Source of the DNA: Belnapia mucosa
GTDB taxonomy: Bacteria; Pseudomonadota; Alphaproteobacteria; Acetobacterales; Acetobacteraceae
DNA length: 64,000 nucleotides
Reading direction: 5' to 3'
Assembly: GCF_016775475.1 (NCBI RefSeq)
Contig: NZ_JAEUXJ010000007.1
Span: 124,001 to 188,000, forward strand
Numbering within the stretch: position 1 is the stretch's first letter; each line of letters begins with the position of its first letter. The position numbers were made by a program, and so were the translations under genes. The notes below the pieces were generated by a model. It made no database searches and was not told the DNA's origin. It saw only the letters and a list, made by a program, of their open reading frames with translations. This document shows, piece after piece, positions 39,829 to 48,953 of the stretch.

Positions 39829-40698
39829 TCAGCCCATCGCCTGGCTGACGAGGGCGAAGCCGCGCAGCGTGCCATCGCCCTGCGGCGGCGTGCCGCGCAC
39901 CATCACCGCGCCCGTCCCGACCTCCTCCAGGCCCAGGGATTGCAGCCAGGGCGAGAGGCCGCTCTCCTCCGGCACGTCGATCCGGATGAATTGCCCCGAG
40001 CGCGAGCCCAGCCAATGGGCGATCAGCGCCCGCGCGCCCGCCAGGTCGGGCGCCACCACCGGCCCGATCACCTGCCCATGTCCGAAGCGGCGAATGAGCG
40101 CGAAGCCGATCGCCTCGCCCTCCCGGTCCAGCACCACGCCGTCCGAGACGGGCAGCAGCGCCTCGATCAGGGAATCGCGCTGGAGGCCGAGCGCCCGCCG
40201 GTCGAGCGTGGCGAGAACCGGCGCGTCGCTGCGGCCGAGCGGGCGCAGCCGCTGCCCCGGCGGCAGCGGGATGAGCTCCGCCGAGAAGGTGCCGCCCTGA
40301 TGCTGCCGCACCAGGCCCGTGCCGGTGAAGCCGAGGCTGCGATAGAGCGGCAGCCCGGCTTCGGTGGCGGTGAGCGTCACGCTCCGCTGCCCGAGGATGC
40401 CCAGCATGGCTTCGGTCAGCGCACGCCCGATGCCGCGGCCCTGCGCCGCATCGGCGACCACGACGAAGCCGAGCGCCGCCGCATCCGCCCCGTAGCGCCA
40501 GCCCATGATCGTGCCGACCAGGCGGCCATCCAGCTCGGCCGCCAGCCCATCGCCGAGCGCGAGGGCGAAGGCCCAGTCCTCCACCCGGTGCGGCCAGCGC
40601 AGCGCCGCCGTCAGGGGTTGCGCCGAAGGCAGGTCCGCGCTGGTGAGCGGGCGCAGCCGCACGGCGCCCTCTACCCTGTCTGCCGGTTCCTTCACCAT
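39829..40698 (-). CDS. GNAT family N-acetyltransferase, tandem-domain type
   Basis: The 289-residue protein has a complete N-terminal GNAT domain with VVADAAQGRGIGRALTEAML near residues 71-90 (acetyl-CoA-binding Q/RxxGxG/A loop), YRSLGFTGTGLVRQH near 113-127, and a second domain with GFALIRRFGHGQVIGPVVA and a Cα-rich end. Two-domain GNAT proteins of this type acetylate amines or act on unknown metabolites. A start at 40710 is also possible. The gene is 4 bp upstream of the hydroxyacid dehydrogenase gene and diverges from the haloacid dehalogenase gene, with a strong dyad between them. The substrate is unknown. Confidence 0.83.
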   Translation of the reverse strand: MVKEPADRVEGAVRLRPLTSADLPSAQPLTAALRWPHRVEDWAFALALGDGLAAELDGRLVGTIMGWRYGADAAALGFVVVADAAQGRGIGRALTEAMLGILGQRSVTLTATEAGLPLYRSLGFTGTGLVRQHQGGTFSAELIPLPPGQRLRPLGRSDAPVLATLDRRALGLQRDSLIEALLPVSDGVVLDREGEAIGFALIRRFGHGQVIGPVVAPDLAGARALIAHWLGSRSGQFIRIDVPEESGLSPWLQSLGLEEVGTGAVMVRGTPPQGDGTLRGFALVSQAMG

Positions 40699-40817
40699 GC
40701 GTGGCCCCATTCGATGCAGTTCTCGCCTGCCGCATGGATACCGGATGCGCGCGGCACGAGCTTCCGAAGTTGCGGAGGATTCGGCATCATCCGCCGCGTG
40801 GGGCACCGCACCGCGGT

Positions 40818-40849
40818 TTATGCCGATAGCCCGCCTGCAATCGGCATAA
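40818..40849. promoter_or_regulatory. Candidate operator TTATGCCGAT-N12-ATCGGCATAA
   Basis: A perfect 10-bp inverted repeat with a 12-base centre lies in the divergent gap, 119 bp from the GNAT start and 99 bp from the dehalogenase start. A third half-site, ATGCCGAT, follows at 40868-40875, and a fourth related one, TCGGCAT, precedes at 40781-40787. Such multiple half-sites suggest cooperative dimer binding of a GntR-, Lrp- or similar regulator. The Lrp-type gene at 38819 is the nearest candidate. Confidence 0.55.
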
Positions 40850-40948
40850 TCTTCGCTTCACGGCGTGATGCCGATGGTATCGTGCGGGCGGCCGACCCTT
40901 AGGATCAGTCGCAGCCCGGCGATGCCGGCCGGATCGAAGGATGCCCCC

Positions 40949-41620
40949 ATGTCCCATCTGCGGCCCAAATACATCACCTTCGACTGCTACGGCACCTTGA
41001 CCAATTTCCAGATAGGCCCGCTGACGCGCGAGCATTTCGCGGACCGCGTGCCGGCGGAGCGCATGGATGCCTTCGTCCGCGACTTCAGCGCCTATCGGCT
41101 GGACGAGGTTCTCGGCGCCTGGAAACCCTATGTCGAGGTGCTCGAGAATGCCGTGCGCCGCACCTGCGTGAAGCACGGGATCGCCTACCGGGAGGGTGAC
41201 GGCGCCCGCTTCTCGGACGCCATCCCGAGCTGGGGCCCCCATCCCGACGTGCCGGCGCCGCTGACGCGCGTGGCGAAGGAATTCCCCCTCGTCATCCTGT
41301 CCAACGCCGCCAACCACCAGATCCACCACAATGTGGCGAAGCTGGAAGCGCCCTTTCATGCGGTGTTCACCGCCGAGCAGGCCCAGGCCTACAAGCCGCG
41401 CATGCAGGCCTTCGAATACATGCTGGGCCAGCTGAATGCCCGGCCGGAGGAGCTGCTGCATGTCTCCTCCTCCTTCCGCTACGACATGATGACGGCGCAT
41501 GACCTCGGCATCCGCGACAAGGCCTGGGTCAATCGCGGGCATGAGCCGCGGGGCAATGCCTTCTACGGCTTCCACGAGATCGCCGATATCGGCGGACTGC
41601 CGGGCCTGCTCGGCCTCTAA
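40949..41620 (+). CDS. Haloacid dehalogenase type II family hydrolase
   Basis: The 223-residue HAD protein has the nucleophile motif FDCYGTLTNF (nucleophile Asp near 11), the motif-2 serine in VILSNAANH near 118, and the lysine plus acidic motif AQAYKPRMQAFEYML near 147-161, then HVSSSFRYDMM near 171. This is the pattern of type II 2-haloacid dehalogenases, though many relatives act on non-halogenated substrates. GAAGGA lies nine bases before the ATG. It is followed by two DAO-type flavoprotein genes in the same direction with short gaps, forming an operon with a peptide-type solute-binding protein. Confidence 0.87.
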   Translation: MSHLRPKYITFDCYGTLTNFQIGPLTREHFADRVPAERMDAFVRDFSAYRLDEVLGAWKPYVEVLENAVRRTCVKHGIAYREGDGARFSDAIPSWGPHPDVPAPLTRVAKEFPLVILSNAANHQIHHNVAKLEAPFHAVFTAEQAQAYKPRMQAFEYMLGQLNARPEELLHVSSSFRYDMMTAHDLGIRDKAWVNRGHEPRGNAFYGFHEIADIGGLPGLLGL

Positions 41621-41650
41621 CCTTCACCGCCCTTCCCGGAGCCTGCGCCT

Positions 41651-42988
41651 ATGTCGCCACCCGTCGATCCCGTCACCAGCGATCCGAACCTGCCCGCCGA
41701 GGTGGATGTCGCCATCATCGGCGGCGGCATCGCCGGTGTGACAGCCGCCTATTTCCTGGCCAAGGCGGGGCAGCGCGTCGCCCTGCTGGAGAAGGGCGTC
41801 ATCGCCGGCGAGCAGTCCAGCCGCAACTGGGGCTGGTGTCGCGTGCAGAACCGCGACGAGCGCGAGATCCCGGTCATGCTGCGCAGCATGGAGCTGTGGG
41901 ACAGCCTGCCGAAGGAGGCCGGGATCGATCTTGGCTTCCGGCGCACCGGCTTGATCTACGCGACGCGCAGCGAGAGCGAGCTGGAGACCTGGCGCCAATG
42001 GGTGGAGATGGCCCGCGGCTACCAATTCCACAGCCGCATCCTCTCGGCCGAGGAGGCGCGCGCGATGGTGCCGGGCACCGCGAAGGACTGGGTCGGCGGC
42101 ATCCATTCGCCGCATGACGGCATGGCGTCCCCGCGCAAGGCCGCGCCCGCCATCGCTACCGCGGCGCGGCGGCTCGGCGCCAGCATCCACCAGCGCTGCG
42201 CCGTGCGCGGGCTCGATATCGAGGGCGGCCGGATCGCCGGCGTCATCACCGAACATGGCCGCCTCCGCGCGCCGCAGGTGCTGCTGGCGGGCGGCGCCTG
42301 GTCCTCGATGATGCTGCGCCGGCATGGGCTGGACCTGCCGCAATCGAGCATCCGCTCCACCGTCTTCGCCACCGAGCCGGCGCCCGAGATCACGCCGGGC
42401 GGTCTCTATACCTCCGACATCACTGTCGGTCGGCGCGAGGATGGCAGCTACATCATCGCCGCCAACAACCGCGGCCAGATCGAGATCACGCCGCAGGGCC
42501 TGCGCTATGCCCGCAAATTCTGGCCGACCCTGGTGGCGCGGCGGAAGATGGTGAAATTCGGCATCGGCGAGTCCTTCTTCCGCGGCCCGCAGGCCGCCAA
42601 GGGCCGCTGGCGCATGGACCAGCCGACGATCTTCGAGGCGGAGGACATGCGCACCCTCGACCCCACGCCCAAGCAGGGCGTGGCGGAGCCGGCGCTGAAG
42701 CAGCTCGCCGCCTCCTACCCCGCCCTGTCCGGGGTGAAGATGGGGCAGATCTGGGGCGGCTGGATCGACTCGACGCCGGATGCGGTGCCGGTGATCGCCC
42801 CGGTGGGGGCGCTGCCCGGCCTCTATCTCTCGACCGGCTATAGCGGCCATGGCTTCGGGATCGGGCCGGGCGCCGGCCAGCTTGCCGCCGATATTGTCCT
42901 GGGCCGGACGCCGGCGGTGGATCCCAAGCCCTTCCGCTACGAACGCCTGATCGACGGGTCCCGCATCCAGAAACCCGGGATGATGTGA
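41651..42988 (+). CDS. DAO-family FAD-dependent oxidoreductase (445 aa)
   Basis: The 445-residue flavoprotein has VDVAIIGGGIAGVTAAYFLA near 17-36 (FAD motif), GEQSSRNWGWCRVQNRDERE near 53-72, a region that fits covalent or tight FAD binding in glycine/D-amino-acid oxidases, and the C-terminal STGYSGHGFGIGPGAGQLAA near 394-413. It oxidises an amine or amino acid; the closest described relatives include sarcosine and D-amino-acid oxidases and dehydrogenases. It is 30 bp past the dehalogenase gene, and its stop overlaps the region of the next flavoenzyme start, so translational coupling is likely. Confidence 0.87.
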   Translation: MSPPVDPVTSDPNLPAEVDVAIIGGGIAGVTAAYFLAKAGQRVALLEKGVIAGEQSSRNWGWCRVQNRDEREIPVMLRSMELWDSLPKEAGIDLGFRRTGLIYATRSESELETWRQWVEMARGYQFHSRILSAEEARAMVPGTAKDWVGGIHSPHDGMASPRKAAPAIATAARRLGASIHQRCAVRGLDIEGGRIAGVITEHGRLRAPQVLLAGGAWSSMMLRRHGLDLPQSSIRSTVFATEPAPEITPGGLYTSDITVGRREDGSYIIAANNRGQIEITPQGLRYARKFWPTLVARRKMVKFGIGESFFRGPQAAKGRWRMDQPTIFEAEDMRTLDPTPKQGVAEPALKQLAASYPALSGVKMGQIWGGWIDSTPDAVPVIAPVGALPGLYLSTGYSGHGFGIGPGAGQLAADIVLGRTPAVDPKPFRYERLIDGSRIQKPGMM

Positions 42989-42990
42989 CG

Positions 42991-44262
42991 ATGCGGATGG
43001 TGCCCTACTGGCTCGACACCGCGACACCCTTCTCCGGCGCGGAGGCGGGGCCGGTGGAAGGCCGGGTGGATGTGGCGGTGATCGGCGGCGGCTTCACCGG
43101 CCTCTCGGCCGCCCTCGCCTTGGCCCGAGGCGGCGCGAGCGTGGTGGTGCTGGAGGCGGGCCGGGTCGTCGGCCAGGCCTCCGGCCGCAATGGCGGCCAT
43201 GTCAACAACGGCACCGCCCACAACTTCGCCGCCCTGGCCGGCAGCCTCGGCCTCGACCATGCAAGGCGGCTCTACCATGCCTTCGACGATGCGGTGGATG
43301 CGGTGGAGCGCATCGTGCGGGAGGAGGGCATCGCCTGCGACTTCCGCCGCTCCGGCAAGATCAAGCTGGCCGCCAAGCCCGAGCATTACGAAACCATCGC
43401 GCGCGGCTTCGACCTGCTGCAGCGCGAGGCCGATCCGGAGGCGCGGCTGATCCCCCGTGCCGAGCTGCACCGCGAGATCGTCTCCGATGCCTTCTTCGGC
43501 GGCATCGTCTTCCCGAAAAGCGCGCAGATGCATGTCGGCCGCTTCGGCATGGGCCTGGCCGAGGCGGCGCGGCGCCACGGCGCCCGCATCTTCGAGGACA
43601 CGCCGGTCACCTCCCTCAAGCGGCAGGCGGGCGGGCACCGCATCGCCACGCCGCGCGGCACGATCGAGGCCGGGCAGGTTCTGCTCGCCACCGGCTTCAG
43701 CCGCCTCGGGCCGCTGTATTTCCGCCGCCGGCTGGTGCCGCTCGGCTCCTTCGTCATCGTCACCGAGCCGCTGGGCGCGGAGCGCATCGCCGCCGCCATG
43801 CCGACGCAGCGCACCGCGACCACGACGCGCCTCATTGGCAATTACTTCCGCACCACACCGGATGGACGGCTGGTCTGGGGCGGGCGGGCGCGCTTTGCGC
43901 TCCCCTCCCTGATCTCGGATGCGAAGAGCGGCCGGGTGCTCGCGGCGCAGCTGCACCGCCTGTTCCCGCAGCTCGCCTCGGCGCGGATCGAGTATTGCTG
44001 GGGCGGGACCATCGATGCCACCCAGGACCGGCTGCCGCGGGCGGGGGAGCAGGACGGCATCTTCTACGCCACCGGCTATAGCGGCCATGGCGTGCAGATG
44101 TCCGTTCATATGGGGCAAGTGATGGCCCAGGTGATGGGCGGCCGCGCCGAGGCCAATCCCTTCCGCGACCTGGAGTGGCGGCCCGTGCCCGGCCATTTCG
44201 GCCCACCCTGGTTCATGCCCCTCGTCGGCCTCTATTACCGCGTGAAGGATCGGACCTCGTGA
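42991..44262 (+). CDS. DAO-family FAD-dependent oxidoreductase, PuuB/OrdL-like (423 aa)
   Basis: The 423-residue protein has PYWLDTATPFSG near 4-15, VDVAVIGGGFTGLSAALALA near 27-46, GQASGRNGGHVNNGTAHNF near 61-79, and YATGYSGHGVQMSVHMGQVM near 361-380, a pattern of gamma-glutamylputrescine oxidase-like OrdL/PuuB proteins. These oxidise primary amines of gamma-glutamylated polyamines or similar compounds. The ATG at 42991 is two bases after the previous stop; a GTG at 42985 is less likely. Adjacent DAO genes suggest two steps or two substrates in amine breakdown. The next gene is a solute-binding protein 45 bp on. Confidence 0.86.
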   Translation: MRMVPYWLDTATPFSGAEAGPVEGRVDVAVIGGGFTGLSAALALARGGASVVVLEAGRVVGQASGRNGGHVNNGTAHNFAALAGSLGLDHARRLYHAFDDAVDAVERIVREEGIACDFRRSGKIKLAAKPEHYETIARGFDLLQREADPEARLIPRAELHREIVSDAFFGGIVFPKSAQMHVGRFGMGLAEAARRHGARIFEDTPVTSLKRQAGGHRIATPRGTIEAGQVLLATGFSRLGPLYFRRRLVPLGSFVIVTEPLGAERIAAAMPTQRTATTTRLIGNYFRTTPDGRLVWGGRARFALPSLISDAKSGRVLAAQLHRLFPQLASARIEYCWGGTIDATQDRLPRAGEQDGIFYATGYSGHGVQMSVHMGQVMAQVMGGRAEANPFRDLEWRPVPGHFGPPWFMPLVGLYYRVKDRTS

Positions 44263-44307
44263 TCCGCCGCGGCCCCTCCGCCACCGCATAGAACAGGAGT
44301 TCGCAGC

Positions 44308-45978
44308 ATGGACGAGACCGGCCCGATCCTCTCACGCCCCGCGCTGCACCGACGTGGCCTTCTCGCCCTCGGCGCCGGGGCGGCGCTCTCGCCCCTGGGC
44401 GCGCGGGCCCAGTCCGCGCGCCCGGTGCCGCCGCCGCCCGTCACCCGGAAGGGGCAGGTGGTCGTCGGCATTTCCCAGGAGCCGACCGTCTTCAACCCCC
44501 TGATGCCGGGCATCGAGGTGGATGAGACGATCTGGATGAACGTCTTCAGCGCCCTCTGGTATCCGACCCCGGAGGGCGAGCTGATCGCCGACCTGGCCAG
44601 CGAGGTCCCGTCGCAGGCCAATGGTGGCATCTCGGAGGATGGGCTGGCCTGGACCGTCAAGCTGCGCGACGGGGTCACCTGGCATGACGGCACGCCCTTC
44701 ACCGCCGAGGATGTGCGCTACTCGCTGGAGCTGATCAACAACCCCTCCTTCCGCGCCCGCACGCGGGTCGGCCACAGCCTGGTGCGCGACATCGTGGTGA
44801 AGGGGCCGCAGGAGATTTCCTGGCGGATGGAGAAGGCCTATGCGCCCTATCTCGCCCTGCTGGCCAATACCTATATTGTGCCGAAGCATGTGCTGGAGAA
44901 GGCGGCGGATCCGAACAACGCGCCCTTCAATGCCAGCCCCATCGGCACCGGGCCCTTCCGCTGGGACCGCCGCGTGCCGGGCGACCACATCCAGCTTGCT
45001 GCCTACGACAAATATCATGGCCGCGGTCCCTATCTGGAGCGTGCCGTCCTCAAATACGTGCCCGACCAGACGGCTCTTTATGCGCAATTCCGCACCGGCG
45101 CGGTGGATGCGATCATCGGCACCGGCATCCCGGCGAATTTCCTCGCCGAGGCGATGAAGCTGCCCGGCCGGCGCGTGGCGACGGCGCCGAGCGGCTCGCT
45201 CGAAGTGCTGATGCCCAATCTCGAACACCCCGTGCTGTCCGACAAGGCGGTGCGCCAGGCGCTCTATGCGGGGATGAACAAGAAGGGGATTATCGACGTC
45301 ATCTTCTACGGCATGCACAAGCCGACCGAATCCTTCGCGCCGCAGGAATCCTGGGCCTACAACCCCAACCTCCCGGCGCATCGCTACGATCTGGCGCAGG
45401 CCAACCGTATTCTTGACCAGGCCGGCTGGACGCGCGGCAGCGGCGGCATCCGGCAGAAGAATGGCGTGCCATTGGAATTCGCCGTCTCCACCACCACCGG
45501 TGCGGCGCTGCGCGAACAGGTGCAGCAGCTCCTCATGCAGGACTGGGGCAAGCTCGGCGTGGCGATGAAGATCAACAACATGCCAGCGGCGGTGATCTGG
45601 GGCGAGTTCTATGTCCGCTCCAAATTCCAGATGCTGATGGTCGGCACCGCCTTCCGCACCGGCATCGACCCCGATCCCGCCACGCGCTTCTCGAGCGATG
45701 CGATCCCCGTGCGCGGCGGCAGCGGCGGCAACTACATGCAATGGGTGAACCCGGAAGCCGACCGCCTGCTGGCCGAGGGCCAGACCAGCTTCGACCAGGC
45801 GCGCCGCAAGGCTGCCTATGCCCGCCTGCAGGAGATCGTGCGGGAGGAGCTGCCGATCCTGCCGATCTACCAGTACCAGACCGCCGAGGGCACGAAGGAT
45901 ACGCTGGTCGGCTTCCGGTCGAATGTGAATGCCCGGCAGAATACCTGGAACATGCGGGAGTGGTACTGGGCGAACTGA
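44308..45978 (+). CDS. ABC transporter substrate-binding protein, family 5 (peptide type)
   Basis: The 556-residue protein starts with a twin-arginine-like leader (LHRRGLLALGAGAALSPLGARA), then GISQEPTVFNPLMPGIEVDE, DGLAWTVKLRDGVTWHDGTP near 115-134, TAEDVRYSLELINNPSF and a final WNMREWYW. This is the family of Opp/Dpp peptide and related solute receptors. It is clearly a paralogue of the binding protein at 49911-51575 (many identical segments such as WHDG, AEDV, DPNN, IGTGPF). It reads with the DAO flavoenzyme genes and converges with the ABC ATPase gene, so it may bring the flavoenzymes' substrates into the cell via the neighbouring permease. Confidence 0.9.
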   Translation: MDETGPILSRPALHRRGLLALGAGAALSPLGARAQSARPVPPPPVTRKGQVVVGISQEPTVFNPLMPGIEVDETIWMNVFSALWYPTPEGELIADLASEVPSQANGGISEDGLAWTVKLRDGVTWHDGTPFTAEDVRYSLELINNPSFRARTRVGHSLVRDIVVKGPQEISWRMEKAYAPYLALLANTYIVPKHVLEKAADPNNAPFNASPIGTGPFRWDRRVPGDHIQLAAYDKYHGRGPYLERAVLKYVPDQTALYAQFRTGAVDAIIGTGIPANFLAEAMKLPGRRVATAPSGSLEVLMPNLEHPVLSDKAVRQALYAGMNKKGIIDVIFYGMHKPTESFAPQESWAYNPNLPAHRYDLAQANRILDQAGWTRGSGGIRQKNGVPLEFAVSTTTGAALREQVQQLLMQDWGKLGVAMKINNMPAAVIWGEFYVRSKFQMLMVGTAFRTGIDPDPATRFSSDAIPVRGGSGGNYMQWVNPEADRLLAEGQTSFDQARRKAAYARLQEIVREELPILPIYQYQTAEGTKDTLVGFRSNVNARQNTWNMREWYWAN

Positions 45979-45991
45979 GGCGCCGGCGCGC

Positions 45992-46990
45992 CTACGCCAC
46001 CCCGACCGGGGAGGCCAAGGCGATGTCGTCCCGGATGCAGGCCTTCCAGTGTCCGGGCGCCATCTCGCGCAGCGCGGGCGGCGCCTCGGCGCAGGCCGGC
46101 AGCGCGTAGCGGCAGCGGGTGCGGAAGGGGCAGCCGGAGGGCGGGTTGAGCGGGCTCGGCACGTCCCCGGTCAGCACGATCCGCTCCCGCCGCACCATGG
46201 GATCGGGGATCGGCACGGCCGAGAGCAGCGCCTCGGTATAGGGATGGCGCGGTGCGGTGAAGAGGGCGCGGGTCGGCGCCACCTCCACCAGCCGGCCGAG
46301 ATACATCACCGCGATCCGGTCCGAGATGTGTCCCACCACCGCCAGGTCATGCGAGATGAAGAGGATGGTCAGCCCCAGCCTCTCCTTCAGCTCCAGCATC
46401 AGGTTCACCACCTGCGCCTGGACGGAGACATCGAGCGCCGAGACCGGTTCATCCGCGATCAGCAGCTCCGGCCGCAGGATCAGCGCGCGCGCGATGCCGA
46501 GGCGCTGCCGCTGCCCGCCGGAGAATTCATGCGGATAGCGCCCGATATGCGAGGGCAGCAGCCCGACCAGCGACAGCGCTTCCTCCACCCGCCGCCGCCG
46601 CTCCGCCGTGCCGATGGCGGGTTCATGGATCGCCAGCGGCGCGCCGACGATCTCCTCCACCGTCATCTTCGGGTTGAGGGAGGCATAGGGGTCCTGGAAG
46701 ACCAGCTGCATCCGCCGGCGGAAGGGCCGCAGCGCATCGCGCGAGAGGCTGGTGATCTCCGTCCCGCCGAAGCGGATCGTGCCGCCATCCGGCCGCGCCA
46801 GCCGCAGCACCGTGCGGCCCACCGTGGTCTTGCCCGAGCCGGATTCGCCGACGAGGCTCAGGACCTCCCCGCGCTGGATGTCGAAGGACACGCCATCCAC
46901 CGCATGCAGCTTGGCGCGCGGCCGGAACGGCCCGGGCCGCGGGCCGGCGAACCATTTACGCAGGTCGCGGACTTCCAGCAGCGCCGTCAT
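45992..46990 (-). CDS. ABC transporter ATP-binding protein, OppF/DppF type
   Basis: The 332-residue ATPase has the Walker [17 protein letters not shown] near 58-73, the signature [16 protein letters not shown] near 162-177, Walker [19 protein letters not shown] near 181-198 and the switch histidine in [12 protein letters not shown] near 213-224. The C-terminal oligopeptide-transport extension has cysteines C290 and C296 in CPFRTRC, typical for this family. The start at 46990 overlaps the upstream OppD-type gene by ATGA. It is the last gene of the operon 51575-45992. The stop lies 14 bases from the convergent binding-protein stop. Confidence 0.93.
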   Translation of the reverse strand: MTALLEVRDLRKWFAGPRPGPFRPRAKLHAVDGVSFDIQRGEVLSLVGESGSGKTTVGRTVLRLARPDGGTIRFGGTEITSLSRDALRPFRRRMQLVFQDPYASLNPKMTVEEIVGAPLAIHEPAIGTAERRRRVEEALSLVGLLPSHIGRYPHEFSGGQRQRLGIARALILRPELLIADEPVSALDVSVQAQVVNLMLELKERLGLTILFISHDLAVVGHISDRIAVMYLGRLVEVAPTRALFTAPRHPYTEALLSAVPIPDPMVRRERIVLTGDVPSPLNPPSGCPFRTRCRYALPACAEAPPALREMAPGHWKACIRDDIALASPVGVA

Positions 46991-48051
46991 GCCACGCCTC
47001 CGGCCAGCTCGGCCCAGCGTACGCAGCGCACGCGATGCTCCGGCCTCGCCAGGTCGAGCCCCGGCAGGGCGGCGTCGCAGCGGCCGGGTTCGACATGGTC
47101 GCAACGCGGGGCGAAGCTGCAGCCAGGGGGCGGGTCGAGCGGGTCCGGCACCGTGCCCGGGATGGCGGCCAGCTTCTCCCGCCCCAGCCCGGCCAGGTCC
47201 AGCCGGGGGACGGATCGCAGCAGCCCGCGCGTATAGGGCATCAGCGGCGCGCCAAAGAGCGGGCGGACCGGCGCCTGTTCCACCACGCGGCCGGCATACA
47301 TCACCATCACCCGGTCCGCGATCTCGGCGACCACGCCGAGATTGTGGGTGATGAAGATCACCGCCATCCGCGTCCGTTCCTGCAGCCGCCGCAGCAGGTC
47401 GAGGATCTGCGCCTGGATCGTCACGTCGAGCGCCGTCGTCGGCTCATCCGCGATCAGCAGCTGCGGCTCGCAGGACAGTGCCATGGCGATCATCACCCGC
47501 TGCCGCATGCCGCCCGACAGCTCATGCGGATAGCTGGCGAGGCGCCGGCGCGGATCGGGGATGCCGACCAGTTCCAGCAGCTCGGCGGCTTTCGTCAGCG
47601 CCGCCCGGCGGCCGAGCCCCTCATGGAAGCGGATCGCCTCCGCGACCTGCTCGCCGACGCGATGCACCGGGTTGAGGGAGGTCATCGGCTCCTGGAAGAC
47701 CATGGCGGCATCCCGCCCACGCACCTCGCGCATCGCCTCCTCAGGGAGGGCGACAAGGTCGCGCACCCGCCCGTCCCGCCCGCGCAGCAGCACCTGGCCG
47801 GTGATGCGGCAGAAGGGGGCGCGCGGCGTCAGGCGCAGGATGCCGAGGCTGGTGACGCTCTTGCCCGAGCCGGATTCCCCGACCAGCGCCAGCGTCTCCC
47901 CCCGGCGGAGGGTGAAGGAGACGTCCTGCACCGCCGCCAGCCGACCCGCCGGCGTCTGAAAGGCGATGGAGAGGTCCCGCACCGCCAGGATCTCATCCTC
48001 CGCCAGCGCCGCCGGCAGCGCGCCCCGGTCCGTCACGGCCTCCGGCATCAT
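46987..48051 (-). CDS. ABC transporter ATP-binding protein, OppD/DppD type
   Basis: The 354-residue ATPase carries Walker [18 protein letters not shown] near 56-72, the ABC signature [16 protein letters not shown] near 178-193, Walker [19 protein letters not shown] near 197-214 and [20 protein letters not shown] near 232-251. The C-terminal cluster-like segment [15 protein letters not shown] occurs near 309-323, a known feature of OppD/DppD. With OppF it powers peptide-type uptake. It overlaps the permease gene upstream by four bases and the OppF gene downstream by four, so the operon is tightly coupled. Confidence 0.93.
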   Translation of the reverse strand: MMPEAVTDRGALPAALAEDEILAVRDLSIAFQTPAGRLAAVQDVSFTLRRGETLALVGESGSGKSVTSLGILRLTPRAPFCRITGQVLLRGRDGRVRDLVALPEEAMREVRGRDAAMVFQEPMTSLNPVHRVGEQVAEAIRFHEGLGRRAALTKAAELLELVGIPDPRRRLASYPHELSGGMRQRVMIAMALSCEPQLLIADEPTTALDVTIQAQILDLLRRLQERTRMAVIFITHNLGVVAEIADRVMVMYAGRVVEQAPVRPLFGAPLMPYTRGLLRSVPRLDLAGLGREKLAAIPGTVPDPLDPPPGCSFAPRCDHVEPGRCDAALPGLDLARPEHRVRCVRWAELAGGVA

Positions 48052-48953
48052 CGGCCCCCCATCCGCGGGTCGAGCGCATCGCGCAGCCCGTCGCCGATGA
48101 AGTTGAAGCTCGTCACCGCGAGCGTGATGGCCGCGCCGGGGATGATGGCGAGCCAGGGGGCGCTGGTCAGATAGCTCTGCGCATTATCGAGCATGTTGCC
48201 CCAGCTCGGCGTCGGCGGCTGGATGCCGTAGCCGAGGAAGCTGACATAGGATTCCGCCAGGATCGCATGTGCCACGTTCAGCGTGGCCGCGACGACGATG
48301 GGCGCGATGGCATTGGGCAGCAGCTCCCGCAGCATCACCCGCGCATCGCTGGCCCCGAGCGCTTCCGCCGCCACCGCGAAGTCACGCGCCTTCAGGGCGC
48401 GGATCTGTGCCTCGACGATGCGCGCCACCTCCATCCAGGAGGTGACGGCGATCAGCATGATGATGGACCCCACTGCCGGCCCGATCAGGGCGGAGATGGC
48501 GAGCAGCAGGAAGATGCTCGGGAAGCAGAGCATGGCATCGACGAAGCGCATCAGCACCATGCCGACCCAGCCGCGGTAATAGCCGGCCACCAGCCCGACG
48601 GTGATGCCGATCACCATGCTGATCGCCATGGCGGAGAAGCCGACCGAGAGCGAGATGCGCCCGGCCATGAGCAGCCGCGCCAGGATGTCCCGCCCCAGCG
48701 GATCCGTCCCCAGCAGATGCGGCCCCGAGAAGGGCGGGGCGAAGCGCTGCATGATGTCGATTTCGGTATCGGTGAAGGGCAGCAGATAGGGGCCGATGGC
48801 GCAGGCCAGCACCATGAGGGTGATGACGCCCGCCCCGAAGGCCGCCAGCCGGTGCCGCAGGAAGCGCCGCAGCGCCCCGTCCCGCCGCCGGGGCCGCGGC
48901 GCGGCGGCCGGCGCGGCCGCCAGGCCGATCGGGGCTTCGCTCGCGCCGCTCAT
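48048..48953 (-). CDS. ABC transporter permease, OppC/DppC type
   Basis: The 301-residue inner-membrane permease has about six hydrophobic helices, an N-terminal basic Arg/Pro-rich lead (PRPRRRDGALRRFLRHR), the TMD signature GTDPLGRDILARLLMAGRIS near 79-98 and the EAA-loop region EALGASDARVMLRELLPNAI near 190-209 that contacts the ATPase. The final VTSFNFIGDGLRDALDPR is typical of DppC/OppC. It overlaps OppD-type by four bases and OppB-type by four. With the 48950 gene it forms the membrane channel. Confidence 0.93.
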   Translation of the reverse strand: MSGASEAPIGLAAAPAAAPRPRRRDGALRRFLRHRLAAFGAGVITLMVLACAIGPYLLPFTDTEIDIMQRFAPPFSGPHLLGTDPLGRDILARLLMAGRISLSVGFSAMAISMVIGITVGLVAGYYRGWVGMVLMRFVDAMLCFPSIFLLLAISALIGPAVGSIIMLIAVTSWMEVARIVEAQIRALKARDFAVAAEALGASDARVMLRELLPNAIAPIVVAATLNVAHAILAESYVSFLGYGIQPPTPSWGNMLDNAQSYLTSAPWLAIIPGAAITLAVTSFNFIGDGLRDALDPRMGGR

